This document shows, piece by piece, positions 1 through 7,175 of a DNA stretch of 64,000 nt (its first letter is position 1; every line of letters starts with the position of its first letter). The stretch comes from Pedobacter hartonius. Lineage in GTDB: Bacteria; Bacteroidota; Bacteroidia; Sphingobacteriales; Sphingobacteriaceae. Position numbers and translations under genes: made by a program. The DNA is taken from positions 1 to 64,000 of the forward strand of contig NZ_FNRA01000002.1 of assembly GCF_900107535.1 (NCBI RefSeq), read 5' to 3'. The notes under the pieces were generated by a model. It worked only from the letters and a program-made list of their open reading frames with translations. It was not told where the DNA came from and made no database searches.

Positions 1-336
1 TGGTCTTTGCCAAAAATTAGCGACATAACCTCTGTATTGACAAATATAATACTTGAAAAAAGATACTCCAAAATTTGCTTTTTATAATAGTATCTTGCAG
101 AATATAAAACAAAATGTCACTATTATACCAATGATATGAAATAGATTAAAAAATACATTTTGTAAAGTGATGCTTTTCCAGTTGAATAGATAACTGTTTA
201 TATATCTGTTAATAAATATGACTGTTTATTGGTTTAGCGCATTAGGAATATCTCACTAGATATATGGCTATACAGATTGCTACTTAAACAATTCGCCACT
301 TAGATACATGGTTATTTATACCGATACTTAACCACC
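1..336. other. Gene-free AT-rich island DNA
   Basis: Very AT-rich sequence with no credible reading frame, RNA gene or strong hairpin that I can see. It lies downstream of the minus-strand HTH gene and belongs to the integrated element, whose other end is outside the window. Confidence 0.5.
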
Positions 337-717
337 TTATCTTTTGCTTTTCTGTTCGAGAGCGATAACCTTCTCTTGAAGATCGCTATATTTTTCCATC
401 AAATCTTTATGTTTCTCTAAAAGCGCCAGATATTTATTCTGAAGCAGTTCAAAGTCTTTAGTCTTACTGATTGTATCCTGAATTATGTCAGGAAAGTACT
501 CTGCCATCTCGGGGTATTCCACTGAAAAATCATAACCAATTGCACGACCGTATTTTTCTAAAATACTATAGTCTAAAAATTCCTGTTTGATGTGAGAATA
601 ATAAGTATTCTCCTTATATCCGGCTTTAATGGCTGCATCTTTATTAGAAAACCTGCTCATCGTAACTGCTAAATACAAACTCTTTCCTCGTCCTTTTAAA
701 TCTTTCGGCTTTCTCAA
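337..717 (-). CDS. Small HTH-like protein with C-terminal coiled coil
   Basis: A 126-aa protein of unknown function. Residues about 20-70 (around NKDAAIKAGYKENTYYSHIK) look like a helix-turn-helix of the kind that recognises DNA, and the last 40 residues are a charged heptad-like stretch (LLQNKYLALLEKHKDLMEKY) that should form a coiled coil for self-association. A DNA-binding regulator or accessory protein of the mobile element is a reasonable inference, but I do not recognise a named family. It is transcribed away from the ECF sigma operon and separated from it by a 445-base intergenic region. Codon use is AT-rich like the rest of the island. Confidence 0.55.
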   Translation of the reverse strand: MRKPKDLKGRGKSLYLAVTMSRFSNKDAAIKAGYKENTYYSHIKQEFLDYSILEKYGRAIGYDFSVEYPEMAEYFPDIIQDTISKTKDFELLQNKYLALLEKHKDLMEKYSDLQEKVIALEQKSKR

Positions 718-896
718 TGTTGATAAATATTACATTCTAAAAGTATGCGGCTAAAAATTTATTTTACATAGATATATTAGTTGATTTTAATTGATTTATG
801 TTTATTTTTATTTATATTAGAACTTTAATTACATGGATTTAAAATAATTCACAACTAATTTGAATTGATAAAATAGAGAGTAAAGGAATAAAATAA
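718..896. other. AT-rich upstream region of the HTH gene
   Basis: The first part of the 445-base gap between the divergent HTH and sigma genes. It is AT-rich and should hold the minus-strand promoter of the HTH gene, but no match to TAnnTTTG with a -33 partner stands out on that strand. The rest of the gap is the structured RNA region annotated separately. Confidence 0.35.
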
Positions 897-904
897 TATT
901 TTTG
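897..904 (+). promoter_or_regulatory. -7 promoter element upstream of the structured RNA
   Basis: TATTTTTG matches the Bacteroidota -7 consensus TAnnTTTG exactly. Transcription from it would begin near 908-912, just before the outermost stem of the structured RNA. No TTG occurs at the usual distance upstream, so the promoter may be weak or depend on an alternative sigma factor. Confidence 0.5.
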
Positions 905-909
905 CAGTA

Positions 910-1155
910 AGAATAAGACTGCTTACGAGCCTCGTTACTAAATCTGGTAAATTTTCACACGAGCGTAAGTGAAGCACTCCAACCCTACCTCATTATACTG
1001 TAGGGCTGGTGCTCGCTTATGTCAATGTGTGAGCCCTTTCGCAAGAAAGGGTGGCCCTACCAGAGCCATGTAACATTAGACTAAGTGGGTTCCCAGCCCT
1101 ATTGTAATTTCAATAGGCAATACCTTCTTAACAGGCTCCTTTAATCATATTAAAG
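910..1155 (+). ncRNA. Candidate structured RNA / leader of the ECF sigma gene
   Basis: All pairings are nested. P1 pairs 927-932 (GAGCCT) with 1133-1138. P2 pairs 934-938 (GTTAC) with 1070-1074 and 944-949 (CTGGTA) with 1058-1063. P3 is a long hairpin with four helices: 956-960/1027-1031, 964-969/1016-1021, 973-977/1009-1013 and 983-988/1000-1005. P4 is 1034-1040/1045-1051 capped by a GCAA tetraloop. P5 is 1098-1104/1111-1117. A last hairpin, 1139-1145/1149-1155, ends 7 bases before the sigma start codon. The GNRA loop and a G-U pair in P3 only make sense on the plus strand. It could be a cis-acting leader or a free small RNA; no U-run follows P1. I do not recognise the family. Pairings were found by eye, not by an energy or covariance calculation. 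Confidence 0.6.
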
Positions 1156-1162
1156 AAAGCTG

Positions 1163-1711
1163 ATGAAATCAAAAAGGAAATTTTTGCCAGAAGAAGAGCT
1201 TGTAAAAGCTCTGAAAAATCATGATGAATATGCAATGGATATACTTTATCATATGTACTCCAGGGCATTACTTCGTGTAATTTACAGCATTGTAAAACAA
1301 CCAAGGCTTGCCGAAGATCTTTCACAGGAAACCTTCATTAAAATATGGGAGTCCGCAGAGAGTTATGACAGCAGTAAAGGGCGCTTATTTACCTGGATGC
1401 TAAATATAGCACGAAATACAAGTATAGATGTACTTAGATCTAAAGACTATAGAAATCAAAAAAGATGGTCTGAATTGGATGAAAGCAGAAGCAACATCGA
1501 TTTACAGCGTCCGGTACATTTTAATCCGGATACCATTGGCGTGAGGCAATTGGTGTATCAACTAAAACCAGAGTTCCATTCACTTCTGGAGATGACATAT
1601 TACCAAGGTTACTTTCATACAGAAACCGCAGATGCTTTAAATATGCCATTAGGGACTGTGAAAACAAGATTAAGGAACGCAATTATAGAATTAAGAGGGT
1701 TCTTTTACTGA
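1163..1711 (+). CDS. ECF (sigma-70 family) RNA polymerase sigma factor
   Basis: A 182-aa two-domain sigma factor that would direct RNA polymerase to a small regulon. Region 2 spans about residues 20-95, with the core-binding/-10 motif DLSQETFIKIWES and the helix RLFTWMLNIARNTSIDVLRSK. Region 4 spans about 125-180, with the HTH ALNMPLGTVKTRLRNA. The start codon follows a small hairpin that may cover the initiation region. The stop (1709-1711) is one base before the next ATG, so the two genes are almost certainly co-translated. Unlike most ECF genes of Bacteroidota, it is not followed by a FecR-type membrane anti-sigma gene or a SusC/D pair. Its place on an integrated element suggests it controls element or cargo genes. 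Confidence 0.9.
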   Translation: MKSKRKFLPEEELVKALKNHDEYAMDILYHMYSRALLRVIYSIVKQPRLAEDLSQETFIKIWESAESYDSSKGRLFTWMLNIARNTSIDVLRSKDYRNQKRWSELDESRSNIDLQRPVHFNPDTIGVRQLVYQLKPEFHSLLEMTYYQGYFHTETADALNMPLGTVKTRLRNAIIELRGFFY

Positions 1712-1712
1712 T

Positions 1713-2261
1713 ATGGAAACGTCAAGCAAAATGTCTGAAACAAGCTTCAGACTCACCGAGCATTTAGCGATTGAATTGATCAATTCAGATTATACCTATA
1801 ACCAGCTAAAATTCTTTATGAATTTACTTCCGGCTTTAACGTTCAAGAATAACCTTCAGTTTTTAGATCAAAGAGAATTACAACTGCTGGCTGAGTTCGT
1901 CAAAATTATATCTGGTTTGATTGATTCTAAGGAATTATCTCTTCTGATGGATAAGTTCTGCTCCCAACCTATTTTAAAAATCACCTCTAAAAAAAAATCA
2001 GTTATACAAAAGGTTGATTTTAAAAAGAGATCGGAGATACTATCGAATGAAATGCTCAATTGGGTAAACGCACTCCCGTATGCTAAAAGAAGAAAGATGG
2101 GCTCCGTTCCGTCAATGGAAGAGTTCTTCACCTCAGAATTTTTCTTCAAAGAATTTATCAAGTGGATGCAACAAATCAACCTTACAACCTCAAGCACTTT
2201 GGTAGAAATATTAGATGCCTATTATCGCTGGTTTCCTATTATGCCACGGCAAAGACTATAA
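1713..2261 (+). CDS. Unknown protein co-transcribed with the ECF sigma factor
   Basis: A 182-aa protein that I do not recognise. It starts one base after the sigma stop codon and so is in the same operon. The sequence is mostly helical and cytoplasmic in character, with no signal peptide or membrane segment, which argues against a classical membrane anti-sigma factor. It has a Leu-rich N-terminal half (residues 15-85) and a basic middle (ITSKKKSVIQKVDFKKRSE) encoded partly by a run of nine A. A soluble anti-sigma, a sigma partner or a cargo protein are all possible. A terminator-like hairpin follows at 2288-2325. Confidence 0.6.
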   Translation: METSSKMSETSFRLTEHLAIELINSDYTYNQLKFFMNLLPALTFKNNLQFLDQRELQLLAEFVKIISGLIDSKELSLLMDKFCSQPILKITSKKKSVIQKVDFKKRSEILSNEMLNWVNALPYAKRRKMGSVPSMEEFFTSEFFFKEFIKWMQQINLTTSSTLVEILDAYYRWFPIMPRQRL

Positions 2262-2287
2262 TTCATGGTTCTGGTAAACCTTGGTAG

Positions 2288-2329
2288 CTAACAACGAGTG
2301 CGAATATTATGCACTCGTTTGTTAGTTTT
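2288..2329 (+). terminator. Terminator of the sigma operon
   Basis: Arms 2288-2301 and 2311-2325 form a 14-bp stem with one bulged base and a nine-base loop, followed by TTTTA. It lies between the sigma operon and the toxin-antitoxin pair. Confidence 0.75.
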
Positions 2330-2436
2330 AAATCAAGTATTATTATAAAAATTAGAGTGCCTTACAATTTATAACCTTTGCCATTTTACAGGCTTACAAT
2401 AATTCGTACCTTTATGTCACAGTAATCCTTTACCAC

Positions 2437-2673
2437 ATGACAACCATAACATTAGAAGTTCCAGATAGCCTTGGCGAGTATGAAAATGACACCGTTAGGT
2501 TTATCGCATCCAAACTATATGAGTCTGGTAAATTATCTCTTGGACAAGCCGCTGAGATGGCAGGTCTGACTAAACGGACATTCGCTGAATTACTTGGCGA
2601 TTATGGCGTTTCATACATCAATTATTCTGTTGAAGATTTAAAAGATGAGCTTAGAAGGAATTCAGGAATATAG
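2437..2673 (+). CDS. UPF0175 family antitoxin
   Basis: A 78-aa protein with the layout of UPF0175 proteins: a short N-terminal strand (ITLEVPDSL), a helical body beginning VRFIASKLYESGKLSLGQAA, and an HTH-like segment ending in LTKRTFAELLGDYGVSYINY. Family members are usually antitoxins paired with DUF3368 PIN-like proteins. Its 3' end overlaps the start of the next gene by 29 bases, the usual translational coupling of type II toxin-antitoxin operons. It would bind and neutralise the downstream PIN-like protein and probably autoregulate the operon; that is family knowledge, not seen directly. Confidence 0.85.
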   Translation: MTTITLEVPDSLGEYENDTVRFIASKLYESGKLSLGQAAEMAGLTKRTFAELLGDYGVSYINYSVEDLKDELRRNSGI

Positions 2674-3124
2674 TATAATAATTACAGATACCAGCTGTTT
2701 TATCTTACTGGATAAAATTAAAGCTTTTGATATCCTACATCGACTATTTCGCAACGTTACCACCACTCCAGAAATTCTTATAGAATTTGGCGGCGACCTC
2801 CCAGAGTGGATTCAGATAAGATCGGTAAAGGATAATACACTTATGGAAGTCCTCAAAGAAAGTGTAGATCCTGGAGAAGCAAGTGCAATAGCGCTTGCAA
2901 TAGAGACTCCAAATTCTTTAATCATTGTTGATGATCTGAAAGGCCGAAAACTTGCCACCAGAATGAACCTCAATTTTATGGGCACTTTAGGAATGCTTTT
3001 AAAAGCCAAAGAGCATCAAATCATTTCTCATATCAAGCCCTACATAGAGAAAATACAAATGACAGATTTTCGACTCTCTCAAGCTGTTATAAGTTATGCC
3101 CTTGAATTAGCAGGAGAGAGTTAG
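2645..3124 (+). CDS. DUF3368 PIN-like toxin (putative ribonuclease)
   Basis: A 159-aa protein with PIN-fold acidic positions: Asp in IITDTSCFILLDKI (residues about 13-26), Glu in TTPEILIEFG (about 40-49), the DPGEASAIALA segment (about 78-88) and VDDLKGRKLA (about 97-106). These residues bind metal in PIN nucleases, so RNA cleavage is the likely activity. Start 2645 lies inside the antitoxin gene and no better ATG exists downstream before the first acidic motif. The pair probably stabilises the integrated element. It converges on the integrase gene, with two hairpins in between. Confidence 0.85.
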   Translation: MSLEGIQEYSIIITDTSCFILLDKIKAFDILHRLFRNVTTTPEILIEFGGDLPEWIQIRSVKDNTLMEVLKESVDPGEASAIALAIETPNSLIIVDDLKGRKLATRMNLNFMGTLGMLLKAKEHQIISHIKPYIEKIQMTDFRLSQAVISYALELAGES

Positions 3125-3139
3125 TACTAGTTAGAATAG

Positions 3140-3186
3140 ATCTATTTGCCTCATCAAATAGATTTGGAACACAGTGCGTTCCAAAT
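3140..3186. terminator. Two back-to-back hairpins between convergent genes
   Basis: Two perfect nine-base inverted repeats adjoin each other: 3140-3148 with 3155-3163, and 3162-3170 with 3178-3186. They share two bases, so only one can form fully at a time or they stack. They sit between the toxin gene and the 3' end of the integrase gene and could end transcription from both sides, though neither has a strong U-run. Confidence 0.5.
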
Positions 3187-3197
3187 CAGCAAATCTT

Positions 3198-4559
3198 CTA
3201 AAATTTTAAACCCTCTATCTTTCTCTGAATATTTGACCTATTCCTTAATTTCATTGCCACCCCGACCCTACGTTTCCACCTCAAAAACTTTTTGCTCCTC
3301 CTCCGTACTAACTCTATGACATTAGATTGTACTTCATCTATGATAGACCAATCCTTAGTGATATAGATATCAGTAATCTGGTTAGATTGATCCTTATGGT
3401 TCATAGCCAAACCCACATCATCCTTTGAACACCTGCAAATATTCCTTGCCCAGGAGCCAAACATACGGCGGGCATCCATAAATTCTAATTCTGGTATATT
3501 CAACTTTGCACTTAGTGCGTTCATACCGATACTCAAAGCCCGGTCTAAAGAATTATGCGTAGAGTATTTACCCTGCAATGTACCTGCGTATTTTTTATAC
3601 AGTTTCATTGCAACAGGATGAATAGGAACGCTTATAAAGGCTTTATCTTTCCTGCGCTTAGTCTTTGATCTATTATACTCTAAACGAGATTGCAGGGCAG
3701 TGCCTGGCTTTATCTGATAAAGATCTACCCCATTCATCCCACACAGATAAAAGCTTAGTAGAAATAAATCTCTTGCCTGCTGTATTCTACTTCCTACAGG
3801 CAGCTTACAATTTCTGATTGCCTTGAACTGGCTAACATACCTTTCCGGCTTTTTCTTCTCCGTCAGTTCCACCAGCTTATATTTTTTAAACGGATAATGA
3901 TTGATGATTTTCACTCCCAAATCCTCGTCATTATAAAAATCCACAATGGCATTAAATAAAATCCGAAGATCCCGCATGTGATTGTGGAGCCCATTATCAG
4001 CTAACCCCTTAAATTTTAATTGAACTGGCTTTTTAAATTGGTTCAGCCTAATCATAGTTCGGGGTGTCCGTAAAAACTTTTGATAATCCTCAAGCATTTT
4101 AGCCCGGATCTCCGTCACCGGCACAAAATCCGACTTAAAATAATCTTGCAGGCTATTTACTACTGTAATCATATTCCTTGCACTTCCGTCGCGGCCTGCC
4201 TGCATTAAACGCTCAATTTGCTCCCTGCCAAACTGGATCACATTAATTTTCTCCACTTTAACCTCGCCGCCCTTCTCCAAATAGACGGCTAAAGTTTTTT
4301 CATTGTAAATACTGGTCCGCGATCCTAAAGCGCTGATCATTTCCCTGTACCTGGCAAGTTCGGGGGAGATAAGATTAATAATAAAAGGATCTTTTAAGAT
4401 GTACTTTTTACCCTGTTTTCTGATTTGCTTAGCTCCCACCCAATGGGGCGTAACGATGTAGGAAGATTTCCTATTGACTGTTACTCTGATCTGTACGTTC
4501 CATGTACCGTCAGATTTCTTCTTTTGGGAGTGTCTGATTACTTCCGAAATAGTCGCCAT
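3198..4559 (-). CDS. Tyrosine site-specific recombinase (integrase)
   Basis: A 453-aa phage-type integrase that would catalyse insertion and excision of the element at tRNA-Phe. The SAM-like core-binding domain covers about residues 110-215 and the catalytic domain about 235-410. Visible catalytic elements are the hairpin Lys region (YNRSKTKRRKDKAFISV), the second Arg in FMDARRMFGSWARN, the third-position His in LAMNHKDQ, and the nucleophile Tyr399 in TDIYITKDW. The first-Arg region reads LLSFYLCGMNGVDLYQ, as in a Bacteroidota subfamily where this position is diverged. A basic tail of about 35 residues follows the usual end of the fold. The gene points away from the tRNA 3' end. Confidence 0.9.
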   Translation of the reverse strand: MATISEVIRHSQKKKSDGTWNVQIRVTVNRKSSYIVTPHWVGAKQIRKQGKKYILKDPFIINLISPELARYREMISALGSRTSIYNEKTLAVYLEKGGEVKVEKINVIQFGREQIERLMQAGRDGSARNMITVVNSLQDYFKSDFVPVTEIRAKMLEDYQKFLRTPRTMIRLNQFKKPVQLKFKGLADNGLHNHMRDLRILFNAIVDFYNDEDLGVKIINHYPFKKYKLVELTEKKKPERYVSQFKAIRNCKLPVGSRIQQARDLFLLSFYLCGMNGVDLYQIKPGTALQSRLEYNRSKTKRRKDKAFISVPIHPVAMKLYKKYAGTLQGKYSTHNSLDRALSIGMNALSAKLNIPELEFMDARRMFGSWARNICRCSKDDVGLAMNHKDQSNQITDIYITKDWSIIDEVQSNVIELVRRRSKKFLRWKRRVGVAMKLRNRSNIQRKIEGLKF

Positions 4560-4722
4560 ATTATAAAGTTAGCGATCGCAGTTTTCATATGAAATTGCCC
4601 AAAATAACTTTCAAACAATTTTCAAACATTTACGATCAGTTCAACAAAAAACCCTGTAGAACTTCACAATATCTGATAGACTAGCAAATAAAAAGTGACA
4701 GAAAAAAGACACTCTGGAAACC

Positions 4723-4757
4723 AAAAAAGCCTGTTTTCGTTATGAAAACAGGCTTTC
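4723..4757 (-). terminator. Rho-independent terminator of tRNA-Phe
   Basis: A perfect 13-bp stem (4726-4738 with 4744-4756) and a five-base loop; read on the minus strand the stem is followed by a run of U. It begins about ten bases after the tRNA 3' end and isolates the tRNA from the integrase region. Confidence 0.85.
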
Positions 4758-4765
4758 TGTAGAAG

Positions 4766-4838
4766 TGGTGTGGGCCGGGATCGAACCGGCGACACAAGGA
4801 TTTTCAATCCTTTGCTCTACCGACTGAGCTACCGCACC
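4766..4838 (-). tRNA. tRNA-Phe (GAA)
   Basis: A 73-base cloverleaf on the minus strand. The D arm is GCTC/GAGC, the anticodon stem AAGGA/TCCTT with loop TTGAAAA (anticodon GAA at 4805-4803), and the T arm GCCGG/CCGGC with loop TTCGATC. The discriminator is A and CCA is not encoded. The acceptor strands are GGTGCGG and CCACACC, leaving a C-A mismatch at pair 5-68. The 3' end faces the integrase gene, so this tRNA is the probable attachment site and its 3' half may be supplied by the element. Confidence 0.93.
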
Positions 4839-5051
4839 ATCCTTTATTTAACATGATTTCGATCATGTTCCCCTCGGTTGGGAGTGCAAATGTAGTTTCT
4901 TTTTTTGAATTGCAAAACTTTTTTTAAAATAATTTTAAAAAGGCCTCAGATTTATTTAAAACCACTCTAAATTTTCAACAATTATGCAAGCATAGTAATT
5001 TCTTTCTGCTATTTATTTTAACTTAGCGTGACTGTAAAAGATAACCAGATA

Positions 5052-6347
5052 ATGATTTCACAAATTCTATTTATAGCCCTCACCATAGCGGCAATCGCAT
5101 TTTTCAGCTTTAACCTGAAGAAAGTGATCCGTAATATTAAACTCGGCAGACCAGCAGACCGCTCTGACCAGCCTTCTAAAAGACTGGCTACCATGCTGAA
5201 AGTTGCCTTCGGACAAACCAAAATGGCGGTCCGCCCGATTCCCGCTGCCCTGCATTTTGTGGTATATGTTGGCTTCGTTATTATCAATATTGAAGTGCTT
5301 GAAATCATGATCGACGGTATATTTGGCACCCACCGGATTTTCGGCGGACTGGGCAGTGTATACAATTTTCTTATCGGAGGTTTTGAATTCCTCGCCCTTG
5401 GCGTATGGATAGCCTGCGTTATATTCCTGATCAGAAGAAATATTTTAAAATTAAAAAGATTTATAGCCCGCGAACTTACGGGATGGCCAAAATCTGATGC
5501 GAATTATATTCTGTTTACAGAAATCCTGCTGATGACCGCATTTCTTTTGATGAATGCTGCAGACGCGAAACTACAGGCTTTGGGTGCTCACTACTACATT
5601 TCTGCAGGATCATTCCCCGTTAGTCACTTCCTGCAAAACTTACTGCCCGCAAATGACGCAAACCTGATCGCTATTGAACGGGGCTGCTGGTGGTTTCACA
5701 TCATTGGAATTCTGGCCTTCCTCAATTACCTGCCCTACTCCAAACATTTCCATATCCTTTTTGCCTTTCCAAATACGTATTTCTCCAACCTGGAGCCAAA
5801 AGGCGAGTTTACCAATATGCAAAGTGTGACCAATGAAGTGAAAGTAATGCTTGACCCTTCATTTGCCCCGCCTGAAGCTGAAGCCGGCCGGTTTGGCGCA
5901 AAAGATGTAAATGATCTGACATGGGTAAACCTCATGAATGCCTATACTTGTACCGAATGCGGTCGCTGTACCTCGGTATGCCCGGCAAATATTACGGGCA
6001 AACTGCTCTCTCCGCGTAAGATCATGATGGACACGCGCGACCGCATGGAAGAAGTTGGGAAAACCCTGGATAAGGGCGGTGCTGGTTTTGACGATGGAAA
6101 ATCCCTGATCGATGATTATATCACAAGGGAAGAGATATGGGCTTGCACCAGCTGTAACGCCTGTGTAGAGGCCTGTCCAATCAACATTGACCCACTGGCA
6201 ATTATCACAGACCTGAGAAGGTATGCAGTAATGGAAGAGTCGCAGGCGCCTTCAAGCATCAGTACCATGCTGGGAAATATTGAAAATAACGGTGCGCCAT
6301 GGAAATACTCTCCGGCAGACCGCTTAAACTGGGCCAAAGAAAACTAA
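5052..6347 (+). CDS. Membrane-anchored 4Fe-4S dicluster protein
   Basis: A 431-aa electron-transfer protein. The N-terminal half has about five hydrophobic segments (residues 1-20, 65-90, 105-125, 150-165, 215-235), resembling the membrane part of HdrE/NarI-like proteins. The C-terminal half carries two ferredoxin motifs, CTECGRCTSVCPAN and CTSCNACVEACPIN. I chose ATG 5052 over an upstream GTG because the protein then begins directly with a hydrophobic segment. It is followed 27 bases later by a CCG-domain protein, giving a two-gene module like HdrD split in two or LutAB/GlcF-type proteins. It probably passes electrons between a cytoplasmic partner and the quinone pool; the substrate is unknown. 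Confidence 0.85.
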   Translation: MISQILFIALTIAAIAFFSFNLKKVIRNIKLGRPADRSDQPSKRLATMLKVAFGQTKMAVRPIPAALHFVVYVGFVIINIEVLEIMIDGIFGTHRIFGGLGSVYNFLIGGFEFLALGVWIACVIFLIRRNILKLKRFIARELTGWPKSDANYILFTEILLMTAFLLMNAADAKLQALGAHYYISAGSFPVSHFLQNLLPANDANLIAIERGCWWFHIIGILAFLNYLPYSKHFHILFAFPNTYFSNLEPKGEFTNMQSVTNEVKVMLDPSFAPPEAEAGRFGAKDVNDLTWVNLMNAYTCTECGRCTSVCPANITGKLLSPRKIMMDTRDRMEEVGKTLDKGGAGFDDGKSLIDDYITREEIWACTSCNACVEACPINIDPLAIITDLRRYAVMEESQAPSSISTMLGNIENNGAPWKYSPADRLNWAKEN

Positions 6348-6374
6348 TTTAAAATCGATTACTCAAGCTGAATA

Positions 6375-7175
6375 ATGAGCGATAAACTAATTATAGAAGT
6401 ACCTACGATGGCAGAAATGATTGCCAGAGGCGAAGAACCGGAGATCTTATTCTGGGTAGGCTGTGCCGGTAGTTACGACGAACGCGCGCAAAAAACAACC
6501 CGCGACATCTGCAAGATCCTGCACCATGTGGGGATTAAATATGCCGTTTTGGGTACCGAGGAAAGCTGTACAGGTGATCCCGCCAAACGTGCCGGTAACG
6601 AATTCCTGTTCCAGATGCAGGCAATGACCAATATCGAAGTGCTAAACGGTTATAACATCAAAAAGATCGTAACCGGATGCCCGCATTGCTTCAACACGAT
6701 AAAAAATGAATATCCCGGATTAGGTGGTACCTATGAAGTGATCCATCATACACAGCTGATCCAGGACTTGATCAATGAGGGTAAACTGAAGGCGGAAGGC
6801 GGAGAAAGCTTCAAGGGCAAAAAGATCACTTACCATGACCCTTGTTATTTAGGCCGTGGTAACGGCATCTACGAAGCTCCCAGAAAGGCTTTGGAGGTAC
6901 TGGATGCACAACTGGTTGAAATGAAACGCTGCAAGTCTAACGGACTCTGCTGTGGTGCTGGTGGTGCCCAGATGTTTAAAGAACCCGAAAAAGGCAATAA
7001 GGATATCAATATTGAAAGAATTGAAGAAGCATTGGAGACCAGTCCGAATATTATTGCAGCTGGCTGCCCATTCTGCATGACAATGCTGAGTGACGGTGTG
7101 AAGATGAAAGATCAGAATCAAAATGTACAGGTTTTAGATATTGCAGAAATTACAGCAAGAGCAAATGGATTGTAA
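6375..7175 (+). CDS. CCG-domain (HdrB/LutA-like) Fe-S protein
   Basis: A 266-aa cysteine-rich protein with two CCG domains, as in heterodisulfide reductase subunit B, GlcF and LutA. The N-terminal one includes WVGCAGSYDERA and VTGCPHCFNTIKNEYP; the second includes DPCYLGRGNG, LCCGAGGAQMF and GCPFCMTML. Such domains bind noncubane 4Fe-4S clusters. It lies 27 bases after the membrane ferredoxin gene and overlaps the start of the MBL hydrolase gene by 11 bases, so the three are probably one operon. Together the first two should form a membrane-bound oxidoreductase module; the electron donor cannot be told from sequence. Confidence 0.88.
   Translation: MSDKLIIEVPTMAEMIARGEEPEILFWVGCAGSYDERAQKTTRDICKILHHVGIKYAVLGTEESCTGDPAKRAGNEFLFQMQAMTNIEVLNGYNIKKIVTGCPHCFNTIKNEYPGLGGTYEVIHHTQLIQDLINEGKLKAEGGESFKGKKITYHDPCYLGRGNGIYEAPRKALEVLDAQLVEMKRCKSNGLCCGAGGAQMFKEPEKGNKDINIERIEEALETSPNIIAAGCPFCMTMLSDGVKMKDQNQNVQVLDIAEITARANGL

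Noticed and set aside
910..1155. Retron msr/msd, group II intron end or CRISPR-associated RNA as identity of the structured RNA
   Set aside because: No reverse transcriptase, intron-encoded protein, Cas gene or repeat array is in the neighbourhood, and no domain V-like hairpin is present.
1973..2000. Nine-A run in the unknown protein after the sigma factor as a slippage site
   Set aside because: The shifted frames do not stop soon after the run, unlike in dnaX, and the island is AT-rich, so such runs are expected.
5028..5051. Upstream GTG start for the membrane ferredoxin gene
   Set aside because: It would place polar residues before the first membrane helix; ATG 5052 fits better.
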